From an uncultured Pseudoflavonifractor sp. (lineage in GTDB: Bacteria; Bacillota; Clostridia; Oscillospirales; Oscillospiraceae): a DNA stretch of 64,000 nucleotides. This document shows positions 24,284 to 31,788 of this stretch, piece by piece. The stretch covers positions 14,975-78,974 of the forward strand of contig CAJFTA010000006.1 in the NCBI GenBank assembly GCA_904419835.1. Reading direction: 5' to 3'. The translations under genes were made by a program, and so were the position numbers. How positions within the stretch are numbered: the stretch's first letter is position 1; each line of letters starts with the position of its first letter. A model generated the notes under the pieces. That model saw only the letters and a program-made list of their open reading frames with translations. It was not told where the DNA came from and did not search any database.

Positions 24284-24540
24284 AAAAAAGCGCCTCCGTC
24301 CCCAGACAATGGGACGAAAGCGCCTGCCTCCGTGGTGCCACCCATGTTCGGCGGGATATTTCGTCCCACCCTCTGTGCTCCTGTTACGGGGAGCGGGCCG
24401 TGGATGTCTCCATCCCCGCTGGTAGAGCCGTCTTTCCCGGGTTCCGGTCCGTGGGACGCTTTCAGCCGAGGGCGTCCTTCTCTGTCCGGCGGATGGCCTG
24501 GTACTCATGCTCCGTCATAGCGGTTTTTGTCACTGCATAC
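24284..24540 (-). ncRNA. T-box leader controlling hisS (probable Asp specifier)
   Basis: Minus-strand leader. The T-box sequence GGGTGGCACCACGG is at 24330-24343, followed by the terminator GCGCTTTCGTCCC / GGGACGGAGGCGC (24290-24323) and a U-run at 24284-24289. Stem I features: AGUA turn in GAGTACC (about 24500-24507), AGAGA bulge, and the distal stem GGACGC/GCGTCC with loop CCTCGGCTGAAA, matching the conserved GGCUG. The basal stem GGAGC/GCTCT places GAC (Asp, 24430-24432) opposite the AGUA turn, after GGGAAA. A CAC (His) triplet occurs elsewhere but fits the loop less well. Uncharged tRNA would stabilise the antiterminator and permit transcription of hisS and possibly aspS. Confidence 0.88.
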
Positions 24541-24546
24541 AGCACA

Positions 24547-24575
24547 ATAGTATCCCAAATCGCCCCGAATGTCAA
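24547..24575 (-). promoter_or_regulatory. Promoter of the T-box-hisS transcript
   Basis: TTGACA (24570-24575), 17-bp spacer, TACTAT (24547-24552) on the minus strand. The -35 is perfect. Transcription would begin at about 24540, just before stem I of the T-box. Confidence 0.8.
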
Positions 24576-24627
24576 CCGTTTGCGGTCCAAAACCGGGAAA
24601 TTCAGGGGCAGTTATTCTATTAAAATA

Positions 24628-25089
24628 CAACAAGGTTGTTCGGGCAGGGAGCAAAGCACGAGGCAGAGGCTGGAGGCGGCATTGAGAAGGGTAATTGAAT
24701 TGCAGCAACTGACAAGTCTGGGCGGGTAACGCTGCTCGGGCGACGCAGGAACGAAACCGGACAGCCGAACCGGCAAGCAACTACTATCAAGTTCGGCGGG
24801 TAATTGGACACCACCGCCGCCGGACGCGTCTCTGAAAGGGGTCCGGGGAAACGGGGGCGTTTGGCCCTGAAAGGGCCCCTCCGCCCCTGTGTCCCCGGCG
24901 GCTTTTGGGTACTTTTCGCCGGAGAAAAGTACCCCGCCGGAGGCATCGTCCTCGCAAGCTGCGTATCGCTCAACCCGCCGCAAGCGGCAGGCCTCGTTCA
25001 CTCTGCTGCTCGTCCTCTCCCCACGAAAGGCGTTCCGCCTTCCGCGGGGGTCCCGGGAGGCCAGCTACCTTCCCCCAGGGGAAGGCAAA
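24628..25089 (-). repeat. Dispersed intergenic repeat family 1, copy D
   Basis: Longest copy, about 460 bp, inverted like copy C. It runs from GGTTGTTCGGGCAGGG through ATTGCAGCAACTGACAAGTC, GGGTAACGCTGCTCGGGCG, GGCCCT-GAA-AGGGCC, GTACTTTTC-GCCGGA-GAAAAGTAC to the end hairpin ACCTTCCCCCAGGGGAAGGC. It lies between the hisS promoter and the duplicated mgsA 3' end. Its left end (CCCGAACAACC on the minus strand) matches the right end of copy E, which helps define the element boundary. Short open frames in it are not credible genes. Confidence 0.9.
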
Positions 25090-25131
25090 AGAACACGCCG
25101 CCCGATGGCACGGGGCGGCGCGGCGGAAGCA

Positions 25132-25338
25132 TTACACGGTAAAGGGCTTGCGCTGGGGTTGATAATCTCCCGCCAGTCCAGGTCGCCCCGCGCCCCATGG
25201 GTCAGGCCCCATGGGGGCCCCGGACAAAATCCAAATGGCCGAAAGTAAATCCCGGCCATTTCAAGGTTTCGCCCCCGGCGAAACGCTTGGCGGCGCAGGC
25301 GCGCCGGGCTGGAGCGGGGCGCAGCCTTCCTGCGGGGG
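25132..25338 (+). repeat. Repeat family 2 at mgsA: copy of gene 3' end plus element
   Basis: 25132-25191 is a diverged copy (55 of 60 bases) of the last 60 bp of mgsA at 25339-25398. It still encodes ARGDLDWREIINP compared with ERGDLDWREIINP in the gene. Between the two lies a family 2 element (25192-25338). Its hairpins are CCCCATGG/CCATGGGG, AAATGGCCG/CGGCCATTT with loop AAAGTAAATCC, GTTTCGC/GCGAAAC and GGCGC/GCGCC. The distance between duplicated edges is 207 bp, the same as at hisS. The stems differ from the hisS copies but remain paired. Confidence 0.9.
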
Positions 25339-25755
25339 TTACACGGTAAAGGGCTTGCTCTTGGGATTGATAATTTCCCGCCAGTCCAGATCGCCCCGCT
25401 CCAGACCGTGGATGAGCATTTCGGCGGTGCCCACATTGGTGGCGTAGGGGATGTTGTACTGATCGCACAGGCGGGTGATGTAGTTCAGGTCGGCATCCAG
25501 GTCGCTGGACTGGGGGTCGCAGAAGAAGAGGACCATATCAATCTCATTGTAGGCAATGCGGGCGCCGATCTGCTGGCTTCCGCCGTGTTCGCAGGAGAGG
25601 AAGAGATAGACCGGCAGCCCGGTGGCCTCGGAGACCAGCTTTCCCGTGGTGTTGGTGGCGCAGACGGTGTGCTTGGAGAGGATGCCGCAGTAGGCGATGC
25701 AGAATTGAACCATCAGTTCCTTCTTGCGGTCGTGGGCCATAAGGGCAATGTTCAT
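25339..25755 (-). CDS. mgsA: Methylglyoxal synthase
   Basis: 138-residue enzyme converting dihydroxyacetone phosphate to methylglyoxal and phosphate. Motifs: MNIALMAHDRKKELMVQFC (phosphate-binding His/Asp/Lys), CATNTTGKLVSEATGLPV, the family signature GGSQQIGARIAYNEIDMVLFFCDP with catalytic Asp, and YNIPYATNVGTAEMLI. Length is slightly below the Escherichia enzyme (152). AAAGGATG precedes the ATG. It is downstream of the zinc-ribbon and MinD-like genes, probably the same transcript. The last 60 bp of the gene are duplicated beyond the stop, separated by a family 2 element. Confidence 0.95.
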   Translation of the reverse strand: MNIALMAHDRKKELMVQFCIAYCGILSKHTVCATNTTGKLVSEATGLPVYLFLSCEHGGSQQIGARIAYNEIDMVLFFCDPQSSDLDADLNYITRLCDQYNIPYATNVGTAEMLIHGLERGDLDWREIINPKSKPFTV

Positions 25756-25771
25756 GGGAATACATCCTTTC

Positions 25772-26368
25772 TCAAATTATGGGGCCCAGCCCGGATACAA
25801 TATGCCAGCCTCCGCCGTCATATTCCAGAGCCGCACCGGGAAGCAGGGCGGTGCTTTGGCTTCCATCGGCCCAGGTGAGCCGGACCAGAGCCGGCCCCTG
25901 GCAGGCGGTGCCCGCAGAGTTGGTGTAGGACATGGCCGCGGTGATAAGCCGGGCAGACCGGAGCACCTGGCCGGTATTCTCGTCCTGGGGCAGCTGAAGC
26001 GAGGCGAGCAGGGCGGCCTGGCCCTGGGCCGCGGTGATGGATTCTATCCCGACCATCTCTCCCAGGGTCAGGTCCATGGCCCGGGCGACCCGCGGCCCGT
26101 CCCCCTGGGACAGACCCTCCACCAGCAGGGCCAGCGCTCCCTCCGGGGTGTCCGTTCCCGGTGCGGCGGCCCGGGAAAAGAGCCCCAGGGCCGCGGCCAG
26201 GGTAATCAGGACCAGAGCGGCTGAGGCGAGGAGTCTCTTCCAGCCGGTGCCACCCTGTTTTTTTGTCCGGGGCCGGGCCTGAGCCGCCGGAGTTTCCACC
26301 TCTGCGCCGCAGGATGTGCAAAACTTCAGCCCTTCCTTCAGCGGCGCGCCGCATTTGGTACAGAACAT
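25772..26368 (-). CDS. Zinc-ribbon membrane-anchored protein
   Basis: 198 residues. It starts with a zinc ribbon MFCTKCGAPLKEGLKFCTSCG (two CxxC pairs), has a basic linker, a single membrane segment LLASAALVLITLAAALGLF (about 48-66), and an extracellular part of about 130 residues. That part has a helical first half (ALALLVEGLSQGDGPRVARAM) and a C-terminal WADGSQSTALLPGA...WHIV, similar to small lipoprotein-like DUF4878/NTF2 folds. The start at 26368 (GGGAGG upstream) is preferred over 26494. The family is common in Clostridia and without known role. It lies between the MinD-like gene and mgsA. Confidence 0.7.
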   Translation of the reverse strand: MFCTKCGAPLKEGLKFCTSCGAEVETPAAQARPRTKKQGGTGWKRLLASAALVLITLAAALGLFSRAAAPGTDTPEGALALLVEGLSQGDGPRVARAMDLTLGEMVGIESITAAQGQAALLASLQLPQDENTGQVLRSARLITAAMSYTNSAGTACQGPALVRLTWADGSQSTALLPGAALEYDGGGWHIVSGLGPII

Positions 26369-26462
26369 AGCGCCTCCCGGGCCGCTCCGGCCCACGGCCC
26401 CGGGCAGGGGCCCGGAGGAATTTCCACCCGGCTGCCCCACCCTGTGGGAAAGCCGGGGCCGG

Positions 26463-27200
26463 TCAGCGGATGTGCATGAGGGGAACCCGCTCACCCATCA
26501 GGCGGCGGGCGATGTTGAGGTAGGCCACGGCGGCGCCCTTCCGGCTGGCCAGGATGATGGGCTTGCCCTGATTGGCGGAGAGCATGACCTGCTCGTCCTC
26601 GGGCACCACCCCCAGCAGGGGCAGGCCGGCGGCGTCCATGGCGTCGTCGATGGTGGTGTGGAGGCGGCGGAGCAGCTTGGGCTGCACCCGGTTGACCACC
26701 AGGTGGATGGAGGGCAGCTGGCGGGAGAGAAGGGAGACCACCCGCTGGGCGTCCCGCAGGGCGGAGGTGTCGGTGGTGGAGACCACAATGCCCCGGTCCG
26801 CGCCGCACGCCGCCAGCCGGAACCCCTCGCCCATGCCGGCGGGGGAGTCCATCAGGATGTAGTCGTACTGCTCTCTGGCCGTGCGCAGGAAGGCCTTCAT
26901 CCGCTCCTCGCTGATGCCCGGAGACAGGGTGAGCGGGGCGGTGAGGAGGTAGAGATTTTTGATCACCGGGTGGGGCACCGCCGCCCGCTTCAGGGAGCAG
27001 CGGCCCTCCAGCACGTCGGTGAAGTCCATGAGGGCCCGATCGGTGAGGCCCAGGGAGATGTCCAGGTTGCGCAGGCCGATGTCCATGTCGATGCACAGCA
27101 CCCGGCGGCCCAGGGCGGCCAGACAGGACGAGACGCCCCCGGTCAGGGAGGTCTTTCCCGTCCCCCCCTTACCGGACGTGACCACAACGGCGGTACTCAT
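26463..27200 (-). CDS. MinD/ParA-family ATPase lacking the usual C-terminal membrane helix
   Basis: 245 residues. The deviant Walker A VVVTSGKGGTGKTSLTGGV (K-G-G-T-G-K-T), the switch IDMDIGLRNLDISLGL, and DYILMDSPAGMGEG are all MinD-like, and D-I-G-L-R-N-L-D is the classical MinD motif. However, the protein ends IARRLMGERVPLMHIR soon after the last helix, so the amphipathic Lys/Phe-rich membrane-targeting tail of MinD (F-L-x-R-L-F-G-type) is missing, and no minC or minE is nearby. A MinD paralogue or a MinD with altered localisation are both possible. The ATG at 27200 has GGAGGGACGCT upstream. Confidence 0.75.
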   Translation of the reverse strand: MSTAVVVTSGKGGTGKTSLTGGVSSCLAALGRRVLCIDMDIGLRNLDISLGLTDRALMDFTDVLEGRCSLKRAAVPHPVIKNLYLLTAPLTLSPGISEERMKAFLRTAREQYDYILMDSPAGMGEGFRLAACGADRGIVVSTTDTSALRDAQRVVSLLSRQLPSIHLVVNRVQPKLLRRLHTTIDDAMDAAGLPLLGVVPEDEQVMLSANQGKPIILASRKGAAVAYLNIARRLMGERVPLMHIR

Positions 27201-27226
27201 AGCGTCCCTCCAGTTCATACGGTGTT

Positions 27227-27255
27227 AGTATATCATAATGAGGTGAAAATTCCAA
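27227..27255 (-). promoter_or_regulatory. Promoter of the MinD-like gene
   Basis: TTGGAA (27250-27255), 17-bp spacer, TATACT (27227-27232), about 27 bp before the ATG. It probably serves the MinD-like gene, the zinc-ribbon gene and mgsA. Confidence 0.65.
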
Positions 27256-27299
27256 TATTTTTTGTGCAAATGTAATACAATAGAAAACTTTGGACGAAA

Positions 27300-28016
27300 T
27301 TACAGGGGGGCCTTCTGGAGCTTGGCCCAACGGCGGGGGTAGCCCTTGGGGGTGGGGGCGGTCTTGCGGATGAGCACAACCCGGTGGGTGACGCCCGCGC
27401 CGGGGATTTCGTAGTCCCGCAGGGCCTCCACTTTTCCGCCCAGGCGGGCGACGGCGTTGGCCGCGCCGGACAGCTCCTGGGCGCAGTCCACCGCCTTCAT
27501 GGACAGGAAGAGTCCCCCCGGCTTCACGTAGGGCAGGCACAGCTCGGTGAGCACCCGCAGGTCGGCCACGGCCCGGGACACGGCGAAATCAAAGCTGTCC
27601 CGCCAGTCCTTCTCCAGGGCCTGCTCCTCCGCACGGGCGTGGACGCAGTTTACGTCGGTCAGGCCCAGGGCGGCGCACACCTCGCCCAGCCAGCTGACCC
27701 GCTTGCCCAGGCTGTCCAGCAGGGTGAGGGAGAGGGTGGGCTCCAGAATCTTCAGGGGCAGGCCGGGGAACCCGGCGCCGGTGCCCACGTCGATGACCCG
27801 CTTGCCCTTGAAGTCCACCCCCTCCAGGGTGAGGAGGGCGGCGGAGTCCAGGAAGTGGAGGTCGGCCACTTTGTCCGGATCGGTGATGGCGGTCAGGTTC
27901 ATAACCTGATTTTTCTCCAGCAGCAGCTGTCCGTACCTGGCCAGCATGGCGGGTGCGGCGGGGGAGGGAAGGGGGACGCCCATGGCGGCCAGGCCGGCGG
28001 CAATTCGCTCTTCCAT
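27300..28016 (-). CDS. rsmG: 16S rRNA (guanine527-N7)-methyltransferase RsmG
   Basis: 238-residue SAM-dependent methyltransferase. The SAM-binding motif is VIDVGTGAGFPGLPLKI, preceded by the conserved NLTAITDPDKVADLHFLDSAALL and followed by LLDSLGKRVSWLGEV and the RAVADLRVLTELCLP signature. It modifies G527 in the 530 loop of 16S rRNA. In Bacillus rsmG follows mnmE and mnmG and precedes noc; here those tRNA-modification genes are absent and rsmG is the last gene of the parA-parB-serS-mscL run, 4 bp after the preceding gene. Confidence 0.95.
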   Translation of the reverse strand: MEERIAAGLAAMGVPLPSPAAPAMLARYGQLLLEKNQVMNLTAITDPDKVADLHFLDSAALLTLEGVDFKGKRVIDVGTGAGFPGLPLKILEPTLSLTLLDSLGKRVSWLGEVCAALGLTDVNCVHARAEEQALEKDWRDSFDFAVSRAVADLRVLTELCLPYVKPGGLFLSMKAVDCAQELSGAANAVARLGGKVEALRDYEIPGAGVTHRVVLIRKTAPTPKGYPRRWAKLQKAPL

Positions 28017-28020
28017 CTTG

Positions 28021-28392
28021 TTAACCTCCGAAGTTGGCCAGCAGGGCCGGAATCCCGTTGATCAGATTGACCACAATCAGGGCCAGGCACAGGGCGGTGA
28101 TGAGGATCATCATGGCCCGTCGGGCGGGGGTGCGGCCCTCCTGGGGCGCGGTGAGCCACAGGCACACCGCCGACGCCGCCCCGCCCCCCAGGGCGGGGAC
28201 GAGCATCAGGGCGGCAATGCCTTGGAGATAGGTGCCCGTGCCGTACATATAGGTCATGAGAAACACGATGATGACCATGTACACCACGCCCACCCAGGCC
28301 CAGATGCGCTTGAGGGGGGAGGCGGGGGTGTAGGGCTCCCCGGGCTGTTCCTCCTGGCTGCTGCCGGGGGTCTTGTTGCGTTCGTCAGACAT
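28021..28392 (-). CDS. Membrane protein, function unknown
   Basis: 123 residues: a polar, Pro/Glu-rich N-terminus (MSDERNKTPGSSQEEQPGEP), then three membrane segments: IWAWVGVVYMVIIVFLMTYMYG, GIAALMLVPALGGGAASAVCLWL, and MMILITALCLALIVVNLING. No family recognised. It lies between mscL and rsmG with 4-10 bp gaps, clearly in the same transcript. Confidence 0.65.
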   Translation of the reverse strand: MSDERNKTPGSSQEEQPGEPYTPASPLKRIWAWVGVVYMVIIVFLMTYMYGTGTYLQGIAALMLVPALGGGAASAVCLWLTAPQEGRTPARRAMMILITALCLALIVVNLINGIPALLANFGG

Positions 28393-28402
28393 AACGTGCT
28401 CC

Positions 28403-28849
28403 TTACTTGTCGCTGCCGTTGTCCCGCTGCTCCCGCAGCAGGTCCCGGATCTCGGTGAGCAGGACCTCCTCCGCGGAAGGGGCGGGAGGGGCGGCGGGGG
28501 CCGCCTCCTTCTTCCGGCGGAAGGCGTTCATGGCCTTGACGATGCAGAAGATGACAAAGGCCATGATGAGGAAGTTGACAATAGACTGGATGAAATTGCC
28601 AAAGGCAATCTGGGCGCCGCCCACGGTAAAGACCAGGGAGGCAAAGGTGTCCTGGCCGATGAAGATGCCCACAAAGGGCATCAGGATGTCGTTGACCAGG
28701 GAGTCCACAATGGACTTGAAGGCCGCGCCGATGATGACGCCCACCGCCATGTCCATCACATTGCCCCGGGCGATGAACTTGCGGAACTCGCCCATAAAGC
28801 CCCGGGATTTCCGGTCGATTTCTCTGATGTTCTCTTTGATGTTCTTCAA
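28403..28849 (-). CDS. mscL: Large-conductance mechanosensitive channel
   Basis: 148-residue MscL. The N-terminal amphipathic helix and pore helix [45 protein letters not shown] carry the defining M-D-(M/L)[10 protein letters not shown] motif; the second membrane helix is [23 protein letters not shown]. The C-terminal bundle is [14 protein letters not shown] ([14 protein letters not shown]). It opens under membrane tension to relieve osmotic shock. It lies 50 bp downstream of serS and has a GAGGTTATACACTTGA leader before the ATG. Confidence 0.97.
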   Translation of the reverse strand: MKNIKENIREIDRKSRGFMGEFRKFIARGNVMDMAVGVIIGAAFKSIVDSLVNDILMPFVGIFIGQDTFASLVFTVGGAQIAFGNFIQSIVNFLIMAFVIFCIVKAMNAFRRKKEAAPAAPPAPSAEEVLLTEIRDLLREQRDNGSDK

Positions 28850-28899
28850 GTGTATAACCTCAATGTTTGTCGTTCAGAGGAGGGTTCTAAGGCCGCTCC

Positions 28900-30201
28900 T
28901 TACTTCTTGGGCGCCAGCACTTCCTGGCCGCCCATGTAGGGCCGCAGGGCGGCGGGGATCTTCACGGAGCCGTCGGCCTGGAGGTTGTTCTCCAGGAAGG
29001 CAATGAGCATGCGGGGCGGGGCCACCACGGTGTTGTTGAGGGTGTGGGGCAGGTACATGCCCTTCTCGCCCTTGACGCGCATCTTCAGGCGGCGGGCCTG
29101 GGCGTCGCCCAGGTTGGAGCAGGAGCACACCTCAAAGTACTTCTGCTGGCGGGGGGACCAGGCCTCGATGTCGCAGGACTTCACCTTCAGGTCGGCCAGG
29201 TCGCCGGAGCAGCACTCCAGCTGGCGGACGGGGATGTCCAGGGAGCGGAACAGCTCCACGGAGTACCGCCACATCTGCTCATACCACTTCATGGAGTCCT
29301 CGGGCTTGCAGACCACAACCATCTCCTGCTTCTCAAACTGGTGGATGCGGTACACGCCCCGCTCCTCGATGCCGTGGGCGCCCTTCTCCTTGCGGAAGCA
29401 GGGGGAGTAGGAGGTGAGGGTCTGGGGCAGGGCGTCCTCGGGGATGATCTGGTCGATGAACTTGCCGATCATGGAGTGCTCGCTGGTGCCGATGAGGTAC
29501 AGGTCCTCGCCCTCAATCTTGTACATCATGGCGTCCATCTCGGTCTGGCTCATGACGCCCTCCACCACGTTGCCGTGGATCATGAAGGGGGGGACGCAGT
29601 AGGTGAAGCCCTTGTTGATCATGAAGTCCCGGGCATAGGCCAGCACGGCGGAGTGGAGCCGGGCGATGTCGCCCATCAGGTAGTAGAAGCCGTTGCCGGA
29701 CACACGGCCGGCGGCGTCCATGTCAATGCCGTTGAAGGACTCCATGATCTGGGTGTGATAGGGGATCTCAAAGTCAGGCACCACGGGCTCGCCGAAGCGC
29801 TCCACCTCCACGTTGCAGGAGTCGTCGGGGCCGATGGGCACGGAGGAGTCGATGATGTTGGGGATCTGGAGCATGATGTGGCGGATCTCCTCGGCCAGCT
29901 TGACCTCCTGCTCCTCCAGCTGGGCCAGGCGGTCGGCGTTGGCCTTGACCTGGGCTTTGACGGCCTCGGCCTCCTGGAGCTTGGAGGGGTCCTTCTTGGC
30001 CTGACCCATCAGCATGCCAATCTGCTTGGACAGGCTGTTGCGGCTGGCACGCAGATCATTGGCCTCGGTCATGGCCGCCCGGTTGGCGGCGTCCAGCTCC
30101 AGAACCTGGTCTACCAGGGGCAGCTTCTGGTCCTGGAACTTCTTCTTTATATTTTCCTTGACAGCCTCGGGATTTTCCCGGATAAAACGAATATCCAGCA
30201 T
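28900..30201 (-). CDS. serS: Seryl-tRNA synthetase
   Basis: 433-residue class II synthetase. The N-terminal antiparallel coiled coil that holds the long variable arm of tRNA-Ser is evident (about 28-105, e.g. LREAEAVKAQVKANADRLAQLEEQ-type). Core motifs: TSEHSMIGKFIDQ, motif 2 YSPCFRKEKGAHGIEERGVYRIHQFEKQEMV, and motif 3 with PRMLIAFLEN. Length is standard. No T-box is seen upstream. A perfect parS site lies at 30259-30274 in the short gap before the gene. Confidence 0.96.
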   Translation of the reverse strand: MLDIRFIRENPEAVKENIKKKFQDQKLPLVDQVLELDAANRAAMTEANDLRASRNSLSKQIGMLMGQAKKDPSKLQEAEAVKAQVKANADRLAQLEEQEVKLAEEIRHIMLQIPNIIDSSVPIGPDDSCNVEVERFGEPVVPDFEIPYHTQIMESFNGIDMDAAGRVSGNGFYYLMGDIARLHSAVLAYARDFMINKGFTYCVPPFMIHGNVVEGVMSQTEMDAMMYKIEGEDLYLIGTSEHSMIGKFIDQIIPEDALPQTLTSYSPCFRKEKGAHGIEERGVYRIHQFEKQEMVVVCKPEDSMKWYEQMWRYSVELFRSLDIPVRQLECCSGDLADLKVKSCDIEAWSPRQQKYFEVCSCSNLGDAQARRLKMRVKGEKGMYLPHTLNNTVVAPPRMLIAFLENNLQADGSVKIPAALRPYMGGQEVLAPKK

Positions 30202-30258
30202 GGAAATGACACCTCATAATCATAGATTGTATTATGGCGGGACTTGTCCCGCAAAGAA

Positions 30259-30274
30259 TGTTTCACGTGAAACA
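30259..30274. promoter_or_regulatory. parS site
   Basis: TGTTTCACGTGAAACA, a perfect 16-bp palindrome identical to the Bacillus ParB/Spo0J consensus. It sits between serS and the coiled-coil gene at 30281. ParB would nucleate here and spread. Confidence 0.93.
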
Positions 30275-30280
30275 GGGGCC

Positions 30281-30865
30281 TCAGCTCAGGGCCTCTTTCA
30301 GCTCCTGGTACTGCTGAGCGGGGGAGGGGTCGCCCTCCCGGCCGGTAAGGGCCTCCTGGGGCAGATACTGGGGCAGGCCGGACGCTTCAAACTCCTCCAT
30401 CATGTTGTGGGCGTCGGTGTAATAGCCCCGGGAGAACTGCCGCTGAATCCGCCAGAACCAGTCCATGGCCTCCAGGGCATTCTGGGCGCTGTCCTGAGCG
30501 GTCTGAGCGTTTTCGGCGGCGTCCTGGGCAATTGAGAGCTGGCTCTGGCTGTCCTCCAGCTGTTCCTGGAGGCCGGCCACCTGGCCCTCCAAATCCTCCA
30601 CCTGCTCCGTCAGCCGGTCCTTCTCGGCAATCAGGTTGTTGATGGAGTCGAAGGCGTTGCTGGAGGTGGCCTCCAGCCCGGAGATGGCCTGCTGGTTGGC
30701 CCGCTGCTGCATAAAGTAGGAGAGGAGAAGCAGCAGAAAGGCGGCGGCAAAGAGGATGGCCAGATATCCCATGACCGACACTTTTTTGTGGGGTCTGGCG
30801 TGTTCCGCCTCGTGCTGGAGGTGCTGCATCTCCTGCTCCTCCCGGTTGTGGTCCTGCTGGTTCAA
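30281..30865 (-). CDS. Membrane-anchored coiled-coil protein
   Basis: 194 residues: a polar His/Glu-rich N-terminus (MNQQDHNREEQEMQHLQHE), one membrane helix (SVMGYLAILFAAAFLLLLLSYF, about 29-50), a coiled coil (about 75-130, NLIAEKDRLTEQVEDLEGQVAGLQEQLEDSQ), and a short C-terminal TPR-like helical part. It resembles the cell-division protein DivIC/FtsL in layout only; no family is assigned. Its ATG overlaps the parB stop by 4 bp, so it is translationally coupled to parB, a link that suggests a role near chromosome segregation or the division site. Confidence 0.7.
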   Translation of the reverse strand: MNQQDHNREEQEMQHLQHEAEHARPHKKVSVMGYLAILFAAAFLLLLLSYFMQQRANQQAISGLEATSSNAFDSINNLIAEKDRLTEQVEDLEGQVAGLQEQLEDSQSQLSIAQDAAENAQTAQDSAQNALEAMDWFWRIQRQFSRGYYTDAHNMMEEFEASGLPQYLPQEALTGREGDPSPAQQYQELKEALS

Positions 30866-31758
30866 AGGGAAGTGCCTCCCTTCCCGCCGGAGGTGTGCTC
30901 CAGCGCCTCGAGAAGGGCGGTCAGGTCCTCGTCACCGTAGTATTCCAGCTCCACCCGGCCTTTTTTGGCCCCCTGGACGATGGATACCTTGCGGCCCAGC
31001 CGGGCGGACAGGTCCTTGGCGGCGGCGTCCCGGTAGATTTTCATGGGGTCGGGGGTGGGGGGCGTCTCCTCCGCCTCCTCGGCGGCCTGGCTGATGCGCT
31101 TGGCCATGGACTCGGTCTGGCGGACGGACAGGTCCTCCTCCACCACCTTCTGGGCCAGCCGCTTCTGCAGCTCCCCGCCGGGGACGGAGAGGATGGCCCG
31201 GGCGTGCCCGGCGGACAGCCTGCCCTCCTCCAGCAGCATGCGCACCGCGTCGGGCAGGGAGAGCAGCCGCATGGCGTTGGCCACGGCGGAGCGGGATTTA
31301 CCCACCTGCCGGGCCACCTCCTCCTGGGTGAGGCCGTACTCCTCCACCAGGACCTTGTAGCCCCCCGCCTCTTCAATGGGGTTCAAATCCTCCCGCTGGA
31401 GGTTTTCGATGAGGCCCAGCTCCATGACCTTTCGGTCGTCGGCCTCGATGATGACGGCGGGCACCTCGGTGAGGCCCGCCTGTTTGGAGGCCCGCCAGCG
31501 GCGCTCCCCGGCGATAATCTGGTAGTAGCCGGAGGAGAGGCGGCGGACGGTGAGGGGCTGAATGAGCCCATGGGTGCGGATGGACTCGGCCAGATCGCTG
31601 AGGGATTCCTCGTCAAACCGTTTGCGGGGCTGCTTGATGCCCGGCTCCACCTGGGAGATGGGCAGCATCACCGAGCCGCCCTCCTGGGTTTTCAGGGCGG
31701 CGTCGCCCAGCAGGGCGCCCAGACCCTTGCCCAGGCCACGGTCCTTGTTCACCGGCAA
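30862..31758 (-). CDS. parB: Chromosome-partitioning protein ParB (Spo0J)
   Basis: 298-residue CTPase clamp. N-terminal segment GLGKGLGALLGD, then PRKRFDEESLSDLAESIRTHGLIQPLTVRR, the CTP-binding motif IIAGERRWRASKQAG and ENLQREDLNPIEEA. The DNA-binding HTH is LTQEEVARQVGKSRSAVANAMRLLSLP. The C-terminal dimerisation domain ends with RVELEYYGDEDLTALLEAL. It binds the parS sites at 30259 and 32683-32886 and works with ParA. The ParA gene lies 30 bp upstream. The second ParB-family gene (noc) is 1.1 kb away. Confidence 0.96.
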   Translation of the reverse strand: MPVNKDRGLGKGLGALLGDAALKTQEGGSVMLPISQVEPGIKQPRKRFDEESLSDLAESIRTHGLIQPLTVRRLSSGYYQIIAGERRWRASKQAGLTEVPAVIIEADDRKVMELGLIENLQREDLNPIEEAGGYKVLVEEYGLTQEEVARQVGKSRSAVANAMRLLSLPDAVRMLLEEGRLSAGHARAILSVPGGELQKRLAQKVVEEDLSVRQTESMAKRISQAAEEAEETPPTPDPMKIYRDAAAKDLSARLGRKVSIVQGAKKGRVELEYYGDEDLTALLEALEHTSGGKGGTSL

Positions 31759-31788
31759 AATATATCATTCCTTTCTGTGGGCTGGGGC

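Noticed and set aside
24505..24780. Coding frame over the hisS T-box/promoter
   Set aside because: The segment contains a perfect -35, a good -10 and conserved T-box elements on the same strand; the frame has no homology or ribosome site.
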